The notes under the pieces were generated by a model. That model searched no databases, was not told the DNA's origin, and saw nothing but the letters and a program-made list of their open reading frames with translations. From Datnioides undecimradiatus (lineage: Eukaryota; Chordata; Actinopteri; Lobotiformes; Datnioididae): a stretch of DNA of 64,000 bases. The position numbers and the translations under genes are program-made. The DNA lies in assembly GCA_008933995.1 (NCBI GenBank), contig WARS01000110.1, forward strand, positions 1,984,001 to 2,048,000, in the 5' to 3' direction. Positions 24,704 through 36,667 of this stretch are shown piece after piece. Numbering within the stretch: position 1 is the stretch's first letter; every line of letters begins with the position of its first letter.

Positions 24704-25030
24704 CACTGCACTGAACCAGCAAAGGTAATTGTCAATTTTCCTACAGTATTGTTCCGGTCAAGACTTTCAAAATAAATTATTTGTTTGCGAACAAAACGCG
24801 TTTTTTTCTGTTTATTAAGCATGAAAGCATCAACATTGTTTAGAACTTGTGCAAACGCAAAGTTTTTGTTTAAAAGAGGCAAAATTATAAAATTTAGAGT
24901 TACCTTTTAATTTTACGAATATCTTAGAGAACTTACTTTGAAGGACAATCAAACCTCTCCGGGTTAATCAACATCCGGTTGGGCTTCCTGGTTTCAAAAT
25001 ACTCTGCCGGCAGATGTCGCCATATCCATT
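24704..25030 (-). promoter_or_regulatory. Putative promoter/5' region of dhrs13 copy 1
   Basis: Upstream of the start codon there is an ETS-type CATCCGGT (24972-24979) and a CTTCCTGGTT block (24984-24993). The latter 10-mer recurs upstream of copy 2 (33979-33988). There is no TATA box. The transcription start was not located. Confidence 0.35.
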
Positions 25031-26391
25031 CAAAGCAGATCTTAAGACAGTCAACCAGAGAGTCAACTCAAAGAGTCTTTGTGCTAATATACAGCATCTG
25101 TTTCCATAGTCATTCTCTCTGATGGTATCTAATTTGTTTTTGTTTTTACTTGCAACAACTGCATCACATAAAAAAAACCCAAATATACATTACTTAAATG
25201 AATAACAAAGTGATCGCACACTGTGAAATAATAAGTGCATTAGGCCCCATTTGTGGTTAGTATTGTAAAAGTGACAAAAAAGACTGAGGTCATCAGCATA
25301 AGCACACCTTAAAGTTTAGAATGTAACCTAGTATTAAAGTTAATGACCATAATCAAAACACTAACAGCTCTGAATATGGTTTGATAGCATCGCTCATTGC
25401 TGCTTTGTCATATAACTAGGCCTATCATGGATTTTTTTTAAATTATATTTTTCAGTTGCACAGATATATCATATATAAAAAGGGGGGATAGAAAATAAAA
25501 TAAAATAAAACTACTAAAGTTGGGTTTGATTAGAAGTATTTGGTGCAGTTGTGTGAGATAATCAATGGGGAAAGAGTGGAAGGTTGTAGTGGTGTGTGCA
25601 TTGAATATGTGTGCTGGAGCATATATGTATTTGTGTAAAGATCAAGGTTGGAGCAGCTTCCAGATTTTCATGAGGGCAAGCTATTCGTAACTTTAATTTA
25701 TAGTTAATGTTCTAAAACTGTATTTTTCCTGCTACACACTCAAATGTCCCTGTACATTTTTTGTGGGGGCCTGAAACAAAGCTAATTTCATTGATTTTGA
25801 CTCTTACTCATGAAACATCTGGAGAGTATTGCTGTCTCTCTTGTGATTGTGGTTCCCGTAGGTACATAAGGCAACAAAAGCTATGGATCGGACACAGTTA
25901 AAACTGTAACTGCAATAACGACAATGGGGTCAATCATTAATACATTCTGTACAGTGTTCCAATTTAAAAAAGAAGGTGAAAATGTTTTTTTTTTAAATCC
26001 CAAAGTGCACCAAATAATAAAACAAGTCCAATTTAATATCCTTCTATAGAATACAATTATTCAATAACAAGTCTGTCTTAATTATAATTTGGTGGTGATG
26101 TATGTATAAGCAATTTTCCCAAAAGGGTTTTTTAATACTGAACACAGTGACTAGTATTGTGTGTTCTTTCAAAGAAATGAATAAATGTAAATGAATCGAA
26201 AAAAACATATATATATATAATTGTCCCACTACTGACAGGATTGTTGAATTAACCTTTTTTTTTTTTTGATTGTACAAGTAAGGCAATTTTTATTTTTGTT
26301 TCGCAACATGTCATTTAAAGTATAAATCACCTTTTACCCATGGCAAAAGTATTTGGAAAATGTTCAGCCTGTATGACCACTTACATACATC
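25031..26391. other. Intergenic between dhrs13 copies, no gene seen
   Basis: AT-rich DNA with A- and T-runs, a TA run at 26208-26220 and only shadow frames. Confidence 0.5.
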
Positions 26392-27405
26392 TAGGGCCCT
26401 TACTGAGAGATTTGCTTACATTTTGAATGGCTGTACACACCTTGCAGTGCAAACACACATATTAGCTAATAGGTATGAGTACACTCCACTACACTGAAGA
26501 AAGTTGCTTAGTCATGGAGACTTATCCATCAAGCTGAACTGGTGTTTTATCTTAGTAGGTGAAGGTGTAGTGAAAGGAGGGGGCTGGATCTGAACCATAA
26601 CCCATTTATGCTGAAAACACGTCATTAGGAGAGTGTCATAGCTTCTCGTCAGTTATTCATTTCATTAAGTGAAGTGGTTTATTTTGTCTGTTGCATATAC
26701 TATCTTTAAAAAGACTCCTTTTAGATGTGAAGGTAAGAGCCATTAAAGCCACATAACGTCAGGACAGCTCCTTCTTTGTTATTATGTTTATATTACTTTC
26801 CCATTTCCACCTGTTACCTCCTAGGGGATATTTTGTTTTTGATGTTACATCATTATATTGTGCTGCCATAGAATTATGTCACAGCCCAGTGGGTCATCGG
26901 TGTTAAGATGTTGCAGGACCAGTAACCTGTTCAGGAGCCGAAATTCATTTTCACTATGCAGCAGACTCCTGACACTTCCCACTGTCAGTGGATTGTGTAT
27001 GTTCTCTGTTCTGTCCAAATTCCCATTAAATCACACCCCATTTCATTTCTGTTTAACCAAGAAACACTAAAAACAGTCAATACTACTATGCTGCAGTAAT
27101 ACTACAGGTTATGTAGTAGTTTCCTCTTTGTTAAGTTGGTAAGTCAGCCTTGCACGCAGTGAATATTTGCTCACTTAGGGATCAGTGTGAGACAAACCTG
27201 TAGTTTTGAACAGAGAACAGTCCAACAGTTGCTCTGTAGTTTGTATTTGCTGTAAATGGCCCCTGAATGGCTAATTTCCATCTCAGTTTGCCTTTGTTGC
27301 TCCTTTTTCCCGACCAACAGGTCATATTTTCATTGAATTGCTATATTTATAGAGGGCAGGCTATCTGTGGTTTCATTGAATTTACTTTGCCTGTCTGATT
27401 ACAGT
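26392..27405. repeat. Intergenic duplicated segment, copy A
   Basis: Aligns collinearly by eye with 28103-29205. Shared landmarks in order: 'cccttactgagagatt' / 'acctttactgggagatt'; 'gttgcttagtcatggagact' / 'gttgctgagtcattgagact'; 'gttatgtcac'-type blocks at ~26870 and ~28710; 'cactatgcag' followed by 'cagtggattgt'; 'aaaacagtcaatactacta'; and 'ccaacaggtcatatttt' near the end. Divergence is substantial, with indels throughout. No open frame is shared. Confidence 0.75.
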
Positions 27406-28102
27406 GGAGAGCAGTTCTCCCTTCAAAAGATAAAATGTGCTACACGCAAGTATGTAATCATATTGTAACCAGCAGAGTTCAACACTAGGGAAAGTCCCAT
27501 GATGACAGTTACAAGGATTTCACTCCAAAACCACTTTGTATAATGTCATTAATCTTAATTTTATTTGAGTTCCATTGTGTGGCATGTATGCCCCTTAATC
27601 CAGCCTCCAAGGATAATTCAAAATGATTTCGTCCATATATGTCTGTTTATTATGATTTGAGTGATTCTCATTCATAATACACAGCAGAAATATACTGTAC
27701 TTACTGTAAACAATTCCGTGAGAGAAGAAGTCCGAAATAGATGTAGGCAGCCTTACCTGGCCGCAGGGCTTACTTTGCATTGCAGACTGTTGAACTGCTG
27801 CTGCTGAACATCTCTTAGCATGACTGCTTCCGGTTAAAGTGTGGAGTTTACGCACTGGCCTGAGACAGAAAAGCGTGCAAAATGATGTAATCCAAGACAG
27901 CAAAACGAAATTATAACCTCAAAACAAAGGTTACACAGAGTTTGTTTAAATAAGTCTAGATGCGGATGCAGAAAGTACTTGTTAGAGTGGTGATTAGAGA
28001 GAGTAAAACTGACCCCTATGCAGTATTCCAAAACCCACCAACTGTTGGATAAATGCATAAAATGACTATTACACATATTACATAGCTATTACACACCTTT
28101 TC
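27406..28102. other. Spacer between duplicated segments
   Basis: Contains no gene. A minus-strand frame at 27595-27903 reads through but resembles nothing and is not a third dhrs13 exon. Confidence 0.5.
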
Positions 28103-29205
28103 ACACAGGACCTTTACTGGGAGATTGAATTAGATTAGGAATGCTGTACATGCTTTATAATACAAACACAATTAAATCACGCACAGTTACATCACTGCAC
28201 TACACCAGTGGAAGTTGCTGAGTCATTGAGACTCAACCATCATATTGGAAAAGTGCTTTATTTGATTAAGTAAGGACTTAGATCCAAATTTGACCCCCAA
28301 TTTCAACAGTTGTCCTGCTAAGTTTCCATAGATTTCTCTCACACTTGGAGAAGTAAAATTGATCATAATGTTGGGTGGTCTGGCCTTCCTGAACAGGTTT
28401 CTTAAAACGTGCAGGCAACTGTGTGCGTTAGGATAAACCATTCATTGCTGTAACATTCTGTAACATATCTGTGGAACAGATTTTGTTGAACAATGTAACT
28501 GGGAGATTCTTTATTTAGTAGGTCTTCACTGGCTGCACTGCCAACAGAGCCAGATTTAGCGTCACTACAAGTTAAACATAAGTGCAGCTGGTAACACTGA
28601 TCATGGGTTTAAGTATGATTAATGTTTGTCAAAAACTGTGTTATCAAATGGAAGTCAGTTTTTCATTTTATTATCTGGACAGGTTTATTAATGTTTTTAT
28701 GCTGACATGGAGTTATGTCACAGGTCAGTGGTTTAATGTGTTCAGATGCTGCTGAACCAGTTACTTGCTCAGTGGCCACAAAACATTTTCCACTATGCAG
28801 TACACTCCTAACCCCTTCAGTGGATTGTTTACATACTGTGTGTGGCCAAGTTCCATCCCATTCTGTGTTTTACCTTTCACAGAAACACTTAAAACAGTCA
28901 ATACTACTAATACTCCTGTTGGTACTCCAGCCATGTATGCAGTGATTGACTATTAACTGAATTAGGGATTAATGTAAGACGCTAACCATAGTCTTAACAG
29001 AAAACAACAAACATTTAAACAGGTAAAACAGGATTGCTCTATAATTGCATTATGCTGTATTTAGCTTCTAAACTGACTTATTTTTTTGTTGACTTATTCT
29101 GTCCAATGCCCATCCAGGTTATCCTTGATTGCTGTTTTCCTGCCGGCCAACAGGTCATATTTTGGCTGTGGGTATGGCTTTAGTAAATTCACTGGACTGT
29201 CAGAT
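28103..29205. repeat. Intergenic duplicated segment, copy B
   Basis: Partner of 26392-27405 in direct orientation, offset about 1.7-1.8 kb. It lies just 3' of dhrs13 copy 2, whereas copy A lies 5' of dhrs13 copy 1. The pair is therefore not simply the flank of the gene duplication. Confidence 0.75.
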
Positions 29206-29423
29206 CATTTTTCTTTTCTCAGTTGAGTTCATCTTGGTGCAATGCCTGTCATCCACCACACCCCCGCACACTCTAAACCCGTGACACCAGAATTTTTTTC
29301 ATGTGTGTTCATATATGAAGCTATGATTTGAAATAGGCTTGGAACGCACAAATAATATTTCAATTATTCATTTATATTGAGCGATCATAGTTACAAATAG
29401 ACAATACATCGATCATTTTCAGG

Positions 29424-29429
29424 TTTATT
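29424..29429 (-). terminator. Putative poly(A) signal of dhrs13 copy 2
   Basis: AATAAA on the minus strand, about 265 nt past the stop codon of dhrs13 copy 2. It is the first canonical hexamer downstream. Confidence 0.45.
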
Positions 29430-29693
29430 ATATTTAAACAAGCTCTTACAGTTATATAATCATCTGTTAACTGTGAATACACATTATTTGCATACAATAT
29501 AGAAAACAATCGTTTAAACAGTGCCATAAAAGTACTTTTAAAAGATATTCTTTTAAAAGAGGAATGGTGTTTCAGTTAGGGGTTTGCCAAATCTAAATTT
29601 AAAAATATATATTATCAGTTGCCTTCAAGGATATATATGTCTACAAGTAATATCTAATATAAACAATGGCAATGTAGTACGATGGAAAGCTTT

Positions 29694-32600
29694 TCATGCA
29701 AGACCGCACAGTCTCTCACTGAGCTCCCATAGCTTCTTTGCTGCAGCGTCATCTTTAGCTTTGGCATAGAGTTCTCTTGCGGTGCAGTTGGAGAAGTAAC
29801 GTCCACTGAGAGGCTCGATCCCCTCCTGGACAGCACAGTGCAGAGTGGTCTGGGCCCCCTGGATGGTGTTCTTGAAGAAATAAGCAGTCAAGGGCTTCTG
29901 GAGCATTTGCATTACTGAGTTAGTGTTCCTTGCCAGTTCGGAGTTGATAGCACCTGCAAAAGTATAAAATAAAAGTGAAATAACCACGCGCACACACACA
30001 TAAAAATTGCTTATTACATGAAAACTGCATACAGATTTTAAAAATTAATTACATTAAAATCCATCAAAAATATATATGTTATATATATATATGTCAAGCC
30101 ACATTCCTACTTTCTTCCACACATACATTACCATACTTCTCCTGCCCACTAGATGCCCTCTCACTCATTCTCCTAGCCCAGTCACCTCATTCCCACATCC
30201 AGCCTCCTGCCCTGCAGTAAATACATTCTCTCTAGTCTCTGCCACGGATGTCTCCCTGACTGCCTGTTTAGCTTTTTCAGCTGCCCCTCATCTGCCCTTC
30301 AATACTTAACCAGCTCGTCAATCATTGTCATTATGGTCCAGTGTTATTCTGTTGGTTTCATTGCTCGCCATTGGCCTTCAAGTAAGTTACCTGGAACCCT
30401 GTCCCCTCCTATCTGCTTGCCTGCATGACCTTTTCTCTGATTCCTGGTATTAAGACTGTGAGTTAGATTAATTTGCCCGGAGCAGATTACCTCTCTGGTC
30501 CTGATCTTGCCTGACTCATGGTCTTGCAACATTATTTTTGTAAATACATTATTGAACTGCATCAGCTCTGCCTAAAGTTATGTGCATTTTGATGTCCTCC
30601 TGTTGCACTGCCATTTCCAGCCATGACAACCCTGTTCCCTACGTCAATCATACTCTCAGTCCCTGGTGCCAAGTGATTACCAAAGTTATAAGGATGCTTT
30701 TACTTGGGAGCAGGGGTGCCTGGTCCTGATCCTATGGCAATCTTATATCTCCAAAGTGGTGGGCTGACAAGCCTACATTGCTGTCATTAGATTCTTGTCC
30801 TCAGTTTGCATTGAACTGTAATAAATTTCCTGTTGTACCACATCTACTGGAACGTGTGTTCTATAATTCCCTGTTTTAAGACATCGCTACCCATTTATAT
30901 TGCATGTGTGACATACTCTGACCACTGACCTGGATGGAGGCAGTAGCAGGTGACGTTAGTTCCCTTGAGTCTCTTTGCCAGCTCATGGGTGAACAGGACA
31001 TTGCACAGCTTGCTATCAGAGTACACCTGCAGAACCTCCATGAATGAGGTCCCCAGTCCCAGAGCTTTGTGTGTGTTCAGGCAGTCGAAATCAATTTTTC
31101 CAAAGTTATGTGCCGCGGACGACACAGTGACCACCCTGCTCTGTTCACGCTCCTTTAGTCGGTCCAACAGCAGGTGGGTTAACAGGAAGTGACCAATGTG
31201 GTTGACGCCAAACATCAACCCCAGTCCGTCCTCCGTTCGACCCTGCATGTAAACACCTGTGACAAAAACACTGACAAACCTTAATCCTGTTTTCAGACGT
31301 GGCAACATCAAACAAGCAAGGCTTACATTGTCCATCAGAGCACAGAGTATGGCATCATTGCTATACTAAATGCATTTGGTCAAGAAATACAAAGTGGTCA
31401 GAAGAACAAGATGGTTGTAAACAAGCCAGTAGTTTAACCAATTTTCGGGACAATTTTATATCGAGGTGAAAGTGATTTTTCCCCAAAATGTCAAGAATAA
31501 ACCCTCATTGCACAGGAGAACTGTGTTTGTGAACAGCTACTGTAAATAAAGGAGGTCAATGAATAAACACCAATTTGATAGGTTCAACTTTTTACGAATG
31601 CCATTGAATTTGAATGATTATAAACCTGTAAGTTCTGTAAAGTGGCTTTCCTGTCAGCCGGGGGCTATCTAACTTTAGTTCAAACTGCTAAACTGCAGAA
31701 TCATAAATCCATGGTGCTGTCAGACATGACTCAGCAACTGTGGTAAAAATCAACTTTGCCAACTTTGTTGAAAAAAAATACATACAGAACAAGTTCATCA
31801 ATTTTCATGTAGATTCACGAAATACTTCGAAGTTAAAGCTAAAATGAAATTTTTAAAAGGGGCGATGTTGCTCCTGATGCTCAACACTGAACTGCAAAGA
31901 TCAACTCGTCATTTAAATTCAACCTGCATTGTTGATAAGGATGTCCAGTCTGGGTTCAGTCTTCAGGAAGGTTTCAGCAAAGCTGCGAACGGATTTGAGA
32001 CTCCCCAGATCCAACTGCATGAACACCACCTGACTGCTGCCACTCTCCTGTTGGACATATGAAGCGTATGAAACATATCCCCACCCTTAACAGCATTTAC
32101 AACACAGAACCTTCTCTTACCTAGAAATTAGCAGTTTATCGATCAATCTTGATTTCTACTCACCCTCTTGACATCCTCAAGAGCAGCTTCTCCTCTCTGC
32201 TTACTGCGACAGGCAAGAATCACTCTGGCTCCTCTTCTAGCCAGGTCAATGGCTGCAGTCTTTCCGATGCCTGTGTTGCTGCCTTAAGGTGAAAAGTGAG
32301 CAACATGGGTGATAAACGTTTTATACTTGCCAACATACGTGGGAATTATAGCACCCAGCAAGCCCAGTTCTTCATTGTGGCTTCACAATCCTTTTGATAT
32401 GTTATTTTAATAATACAAATACCTGCTAGGTATTTAATTTAAAATAAATAATAATAAATAAAGTACCATCCTATTTTACGTGTTGTTATCACACTGACAG
32501 CAAACCAAACCCCTCGCACAACTACACGTGAATCACACGCCCTTATGAAATTGCAGGGGTTTTTTTAAAATAAGAGAAATAACAAAAATGTAAATGTCAG

Positions 32601-33882
32601 CCCCCTTCCATCTGTAATGACAAAACCCTTAAAAAAAAAAACACACACACATATAGTTACTTATGAGAAACATTTAAAAGTGTGCACACCCTGTCAAAAT
32701 AGGGGCTCAGTGTTAACCAATCACATTTAGAACCATACAAAGAGTTACCAAGGAAAGTGCAAGATATCATTTTTGAAAAGTATGACTTAGAAGAGGAATG
32801 TAAAACCCTCACGGGGTGATGAGGGAACAAGGCGAAAACACATTACGGAGGGTACCAAGAGGCCAACAGCAACAGTGAAGAAACTACAGGAATTTCTGGC
32901 AGGTTTCATCATTTCATCATCCGAGGCACGACATACTGCCTATGAAGCATGGTAATGGTGGCATCATGCTTTAGGGATGCTTCTCCTCAGCCGGGTCTGG
33001 GGGCTTAAGTTGAGGTAAAAGGTCCAAATATCCAAACTTCGAGATATTTTGGCATAAATCTTGCTGGCCTCAGTCAGAAAGCTGAGGGTCACTTCGGAAT
33101 TTCACATTCCAACATGACAATGTCCCAAAAGCACGCGTGCATGTTGACAAAGGCTTGAGAAAAGGAAAATCAAAGTCATGGAATGGCCTAGTGTCACATC
33201 AAGAGCATGTGGAATGACTTGAAGAGAGCTGCGGACAGGAGATCCCGCCGCAGTTTGAAGGAACTTGAACATATTTTGCAGGGAAGAGTTGGATGAGGGA
33301 AGATAATAGAGACTTATTCGCGTAGACTTGCTGCTAGAGTGAATGCAAAAGGTGCTTTCACAATGGATTAGCTGTGCAGGGTTTGCAGACTCATGGAACC
33401 AAAGTGTTGCAGTTTTTTTTTTATCGTTGCTTTTAGTACAATTGAATCAAATTGCTGGAATTGCTAAAATAAATAAATAAATAAATAAAAAATAATGTTA
33501 GTTTTACAGGCTGTGCTTTTGTTAGTCATGTGTATGATGAGCCTGAACTGAGATTTTACTCTTGTAATGTCCAACTTTGCTATAAGTCTTTTTTTTGAGT
33601 TGGAGTTACAGAGAAGCTGTACTGGACTTAAGTTGCAACTTAAGTTGATTAGGAAGCTATAAAATGAGCAACTTCATGAAATTGCTGCTGTGAAGCGGTG
33701 GAAATGAGTTCTGCCACCATGTCAACACACTCACCAAAATCGAACCTTGACTTACCGGTCACGATCACAGTTTTCCCATGAAGCTTTGCTTTGCTCGTGC
33801 ACCGTTGTCCCTTCACCACGATGTGACGGTAAATGTAGCCGACTCCCACAATAACAGCCACCACCAGCAGGAAGTTAGACAT
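29694..33882 (-). CDS. dhrs13: DHRS13-like short-chain dehydrogenase, copy 2 (active-site residues intact)
   Basis: Five coding exons: 33882-33756, 32282-32164, 32047-31924, 31256-30930 and 29953-29694. Their lengths (127, 119, 124, 327 and 260 nt; 318 aa) and phases equal those of copy 1. An N-terminal hydrophobic anchor (about residues 4-18) precedes the cofactor motif TGSNTGIG (42-49). NNAG is at 121-124, Asn142 lies in GVNHIGH, the catalytic Ser170 in VTVSSAAH, and Tyr202/Lys206 in YSDSK. The C-terminal [18 protein letters not shown] block identifies DHRS13. The intact Ser-Tyr-Lys set predicts an NADP(H)-dependent oxidoreductase at an internal membrane; the substrate is unknown from sequence. 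The intron 1 acceptor is a slightly weak CTTAAG. Intron 1 carries a Tc1-like relic and intron 4 an LTR-like block. The gene lies next to phf12, as in human, so it holds the ancestral syntenic position. Confidence 0.92.
30092..30629 (+). mobile_element. Possible solo LTR in dhrs13 copy 2 intron 4
   Basis: The block begins TGTCA and ends TGACA. Its 3' half contains 'gtaaatacattattgaactgcat' followed by 'cagctctgcctaaagttatg' and 'agccatgaca', a texture I associate with fish Gypsy-type LTR 3' ends. No target-site duplication is evident and no internal coding region was found. The assignment is tentative. Confidence 0.35.
32640..33420 (+). pseudogene. Decayed Tc1/mariner-like transposon relic
   Basis: Within intron 1 of dhrs13 copy 2, phrases typical of Tc1-like transposase genes occur in the expected order: 'ggtggcatcatgctttaggg' (catalytic region), 'ttccaacatgacaatg' (the Q/HHDN-like block), 'gtggaatgacttgaagagag' (near the C-terminal DDE segment) and 'gctgctagagtgaatgcaaa' followed by 'ggtgctt' (3' end of the gene). 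The frame is broken many times and no long open frame survives. It is a dead DNA element on the strand opposite to its host gene. Confidence 0.7.
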
Positions 33883-33978
33883 CGTTCAGTTCTCGGCCGC
33901 TCACACCAGACTAGCTGCACCGAAGAAGTCAGAGCGTGTTCGTGCATCGGGACTCACACATTCAAACAAACACACCCA

Positions 33979-34069
33979 CTTCCTGGTTAGGCGTGGCGGT
34001 GTGTTTGCTGTTATCAGATTGCAGCACACTAGGAGAGACCGGGATTCGACACCATCGCGTGACTGGCTG

Positions 34070-34110
<41 letters not shown>
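33979..34110 (-). promoter_or_regulatory. Putative upstream region of dhrs13 copy 2 with (CA)n
   Basis: An ETS-like CTTCCTGGTT at 33979-33988 lies about 97 bp upstream of the start codon and is shared with copy 1. It is followed by a CA microsatellite at 34074-34102. Confidence 0.35.
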
Positions 34111-35553
34111 GGTTGTGTTGTACAGTAGTGCTGCGTTACATCAAAGTAATATCTCGCAAAAAGCGTATCCGGCTCTTCCTCTCATTCAGTATCACCCGAC
34201 GGGGAAAGCAGCACCACCTGCAGTTGCAGATCTGCATTTCAAGATTCCTATGGGATTGTGATTGTAGGATCTTTCAGTGTATTCTTATGGCATGAGTGGC
34301 TGTTAGGGAACTAAATGGTAATCAATAACATTAGTGGATGATTTCAAAAGAGACACAGAGAGTTTTACTTTCTTGGTTAGTTTCTTGGTTGTTCAGCTGC
34401 AGCAAACTCCCCCAAAAGAGCATTTCTTTTTGTTAATCAGTTATAATACAGATTCTGCTGTTTGCAGTATTTTGACACAAACATGTCAACGCCCTCGAAA
34501 GCACCGAGAAGAATTAAGTTTAAAAATACCTTTACGTTAGCGTCTGTAGGCTCTTACCGTCTCTGTTTGAACTATTACTGAACTTTAAAGTGAAAGGAAA
34601 CTTAAGCAATGCTTTAGATTTTTAGTTTACCTTTTTTTTTTTACATTATAACTTTTAGTTTTGACATTAGATCTGCTCAGTTGTGGAAGCAACACTCACA
34701 AGCACCCTGCGTAAGAGTGTCAGTCCACGTACATCTCTTCCACCTCAGATTTGTTAAATCAAATAGGCCTACTTCACTACGGACACTGTAAAATACAGGT
34801 ATGGGTTTCTGACTTTTCCCTGGTCCCATTCACTTCCATCGTCAATTGTGACTGTAATTAAATGAATTGTCTAAGCCTACACTTTTGATTAGATTAGATT
34901 AGATTAGATTAGGTTAGGTTAGGTTAGATTAAACTATTGTAAAAAATGCAGGTTGTTATCTGAGCAGGAGTTCAAAAAGTATTGCAGTATTTAGGAACAA
35001 ATCCAGGTGTAGGTATACGTGTGTACTGCAGCATACCTGATCTTACAATGTGTATCTGTATGAGGTATAAAATATGGTGGATGACAAGTAGGTAGAGTTG
35101 AGAAGGGAATGTATATAAGGGTTGTATGCACGGTACAGACACAGTATGTATGATTATGGGAAGTGCAAGAATGAGCAGCTCAAATATAAAAATTACGCAA
35201 TCAGTGCGGTCACGGGATGAATGTCTGGCACTGTGATGAGTAGCTGTAGGTCATATTGCTCTTTCACATGACTTCACTGTAAGGGTGTGACATTCGGTTT
35301 TGTTTTTACTAAGCAATAGTTCCCTATTCCCATGAGATTTCACCTATAAATAATGCCCAGACAACTACTGTCTTTGGTAGTGCTGGAAATAATTTACCAA
35401 AAGGATGATGGGGATGAAAAATGATTTTCATTGATTTAACACAGGAAATGCTTTATGTAATTGCTTATATGCTCACAACAGGCAAGCCTGTCTGTTATAA
35501 ATGATGACCCTTGTCATTCTTTGATAACTGTAAAATACTTTTCAAACATTTTT
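34111..35553. other. Intergenic between dhrs13 copy 2 and phf12
   Basis: No gene is recognised. A (GATTA/GGTTA)n tract lies at about 34889-34930. The phf12 3' UTR may reach into the right part of this region. Confidence 0.5.
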
Positions 35554-35559
35554 TTTATT
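35554..35559 (-). terminator. Possible poly(A) signal of phf12
   Basis: First AATAAA on the minus strand downstream of the phf12 stop, about 1.1 kb away. Non-canonical hexamers closer to the gene cannot be excluded. Confidence 0.25.
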
Positions 35560-36667
35560 TCCTTAAAATTCAACTTCCTTTTTTCCCCCCAAAGATGCAT
35601 GTGAACCAATGGTTATATTCATACTGAATCCATCAAATCACCGGTTCATTAGAGCTCAAATTTGGGAGCTTAGACCAAGACTTAACTGTGTGAACAAGAG
35701 CAAAATTTAACTCTGAGCTACTTTCTTTACACAGACCTACATGTCAAATAGCGCTTCCACTTGTCTGCACTCACTTTGTCCAAGCTATAATTTTTCTGTG
35801 ATCTCCTCATATCTCCATAATCGCCCGACCTTTTAAGGAAACATGACGTGAATCATCAGTCACCATTCATTAAGTGCTTAATGATGACCCTTCCTAGTAC
35901 TGTGACAGCCTAAAGAGGGCCCTGAAAATAACAGAACACAAATCCATCAAGTTTGTTCTTAGAAAATCTTTCTGTATTTACAGGTTTTAACAGACAAGCA
36001 GGTACAGACAAAGAGTGCTTATATACAGAGCAGCACAAGATGTTAAAATGAGTGCTAAAACAATACGGTATTTACAGCGGAAAGTACAGACTAAGAACGA
36101 GTTTTATCACAAAACTTCTGGTACTCTACACAGTATCACAAAGTCCATGAACTGTACAGTTAAAAACCAAAAAATGGTAAATCTACATGAAATCCAATGT
36201 TTCTCCAATTGAGAGGCACTGAATTATATATATTTACATTATATATACATATAGTGTATAAGCATGTATGTTTTCATACATATATAGCTACCTGTGGTGC
36301 AAAAGCAGCAAAAGAAATTAGAATGTATGGAATTCAATACTACAAAATAAAAGGTTTGTGCTAAATGGGTTGACTGACAAAATAATGTTACACCATACAT
36401 AACCAATATACTGGCAAAAGAAAAAGTGAGCGCTTGTAAATAATGTTCGCTCAAAGTCCTAACGGTCTGAAGTGAACAGAGGGTTACTGTCAGTCATTCA
36501 AAAACAGAAGAGATTGTCAATAATACTTCAAGTTCATGCAAAGATATAAACCAGTAAAAATGAAAAAATAAACTTTCCCTGTTTACCAACCAGCTGTGCA
36601 GCTTTCCCTTCATTGTGACTCGGAAGGTGCAAAACAAAAGGAGGGAGGGCGGGACTTTCTTTGTGGG

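Noticed and set aside
27595-27903. Minus-strand frame with HGIVYSKY resembling the start of dhrs13 exon 5
   Set aside because: Similarity stops after a few residues, and none of the conserved [11 protein letters not shown] block follows. It is not a third dhrs13 copy.
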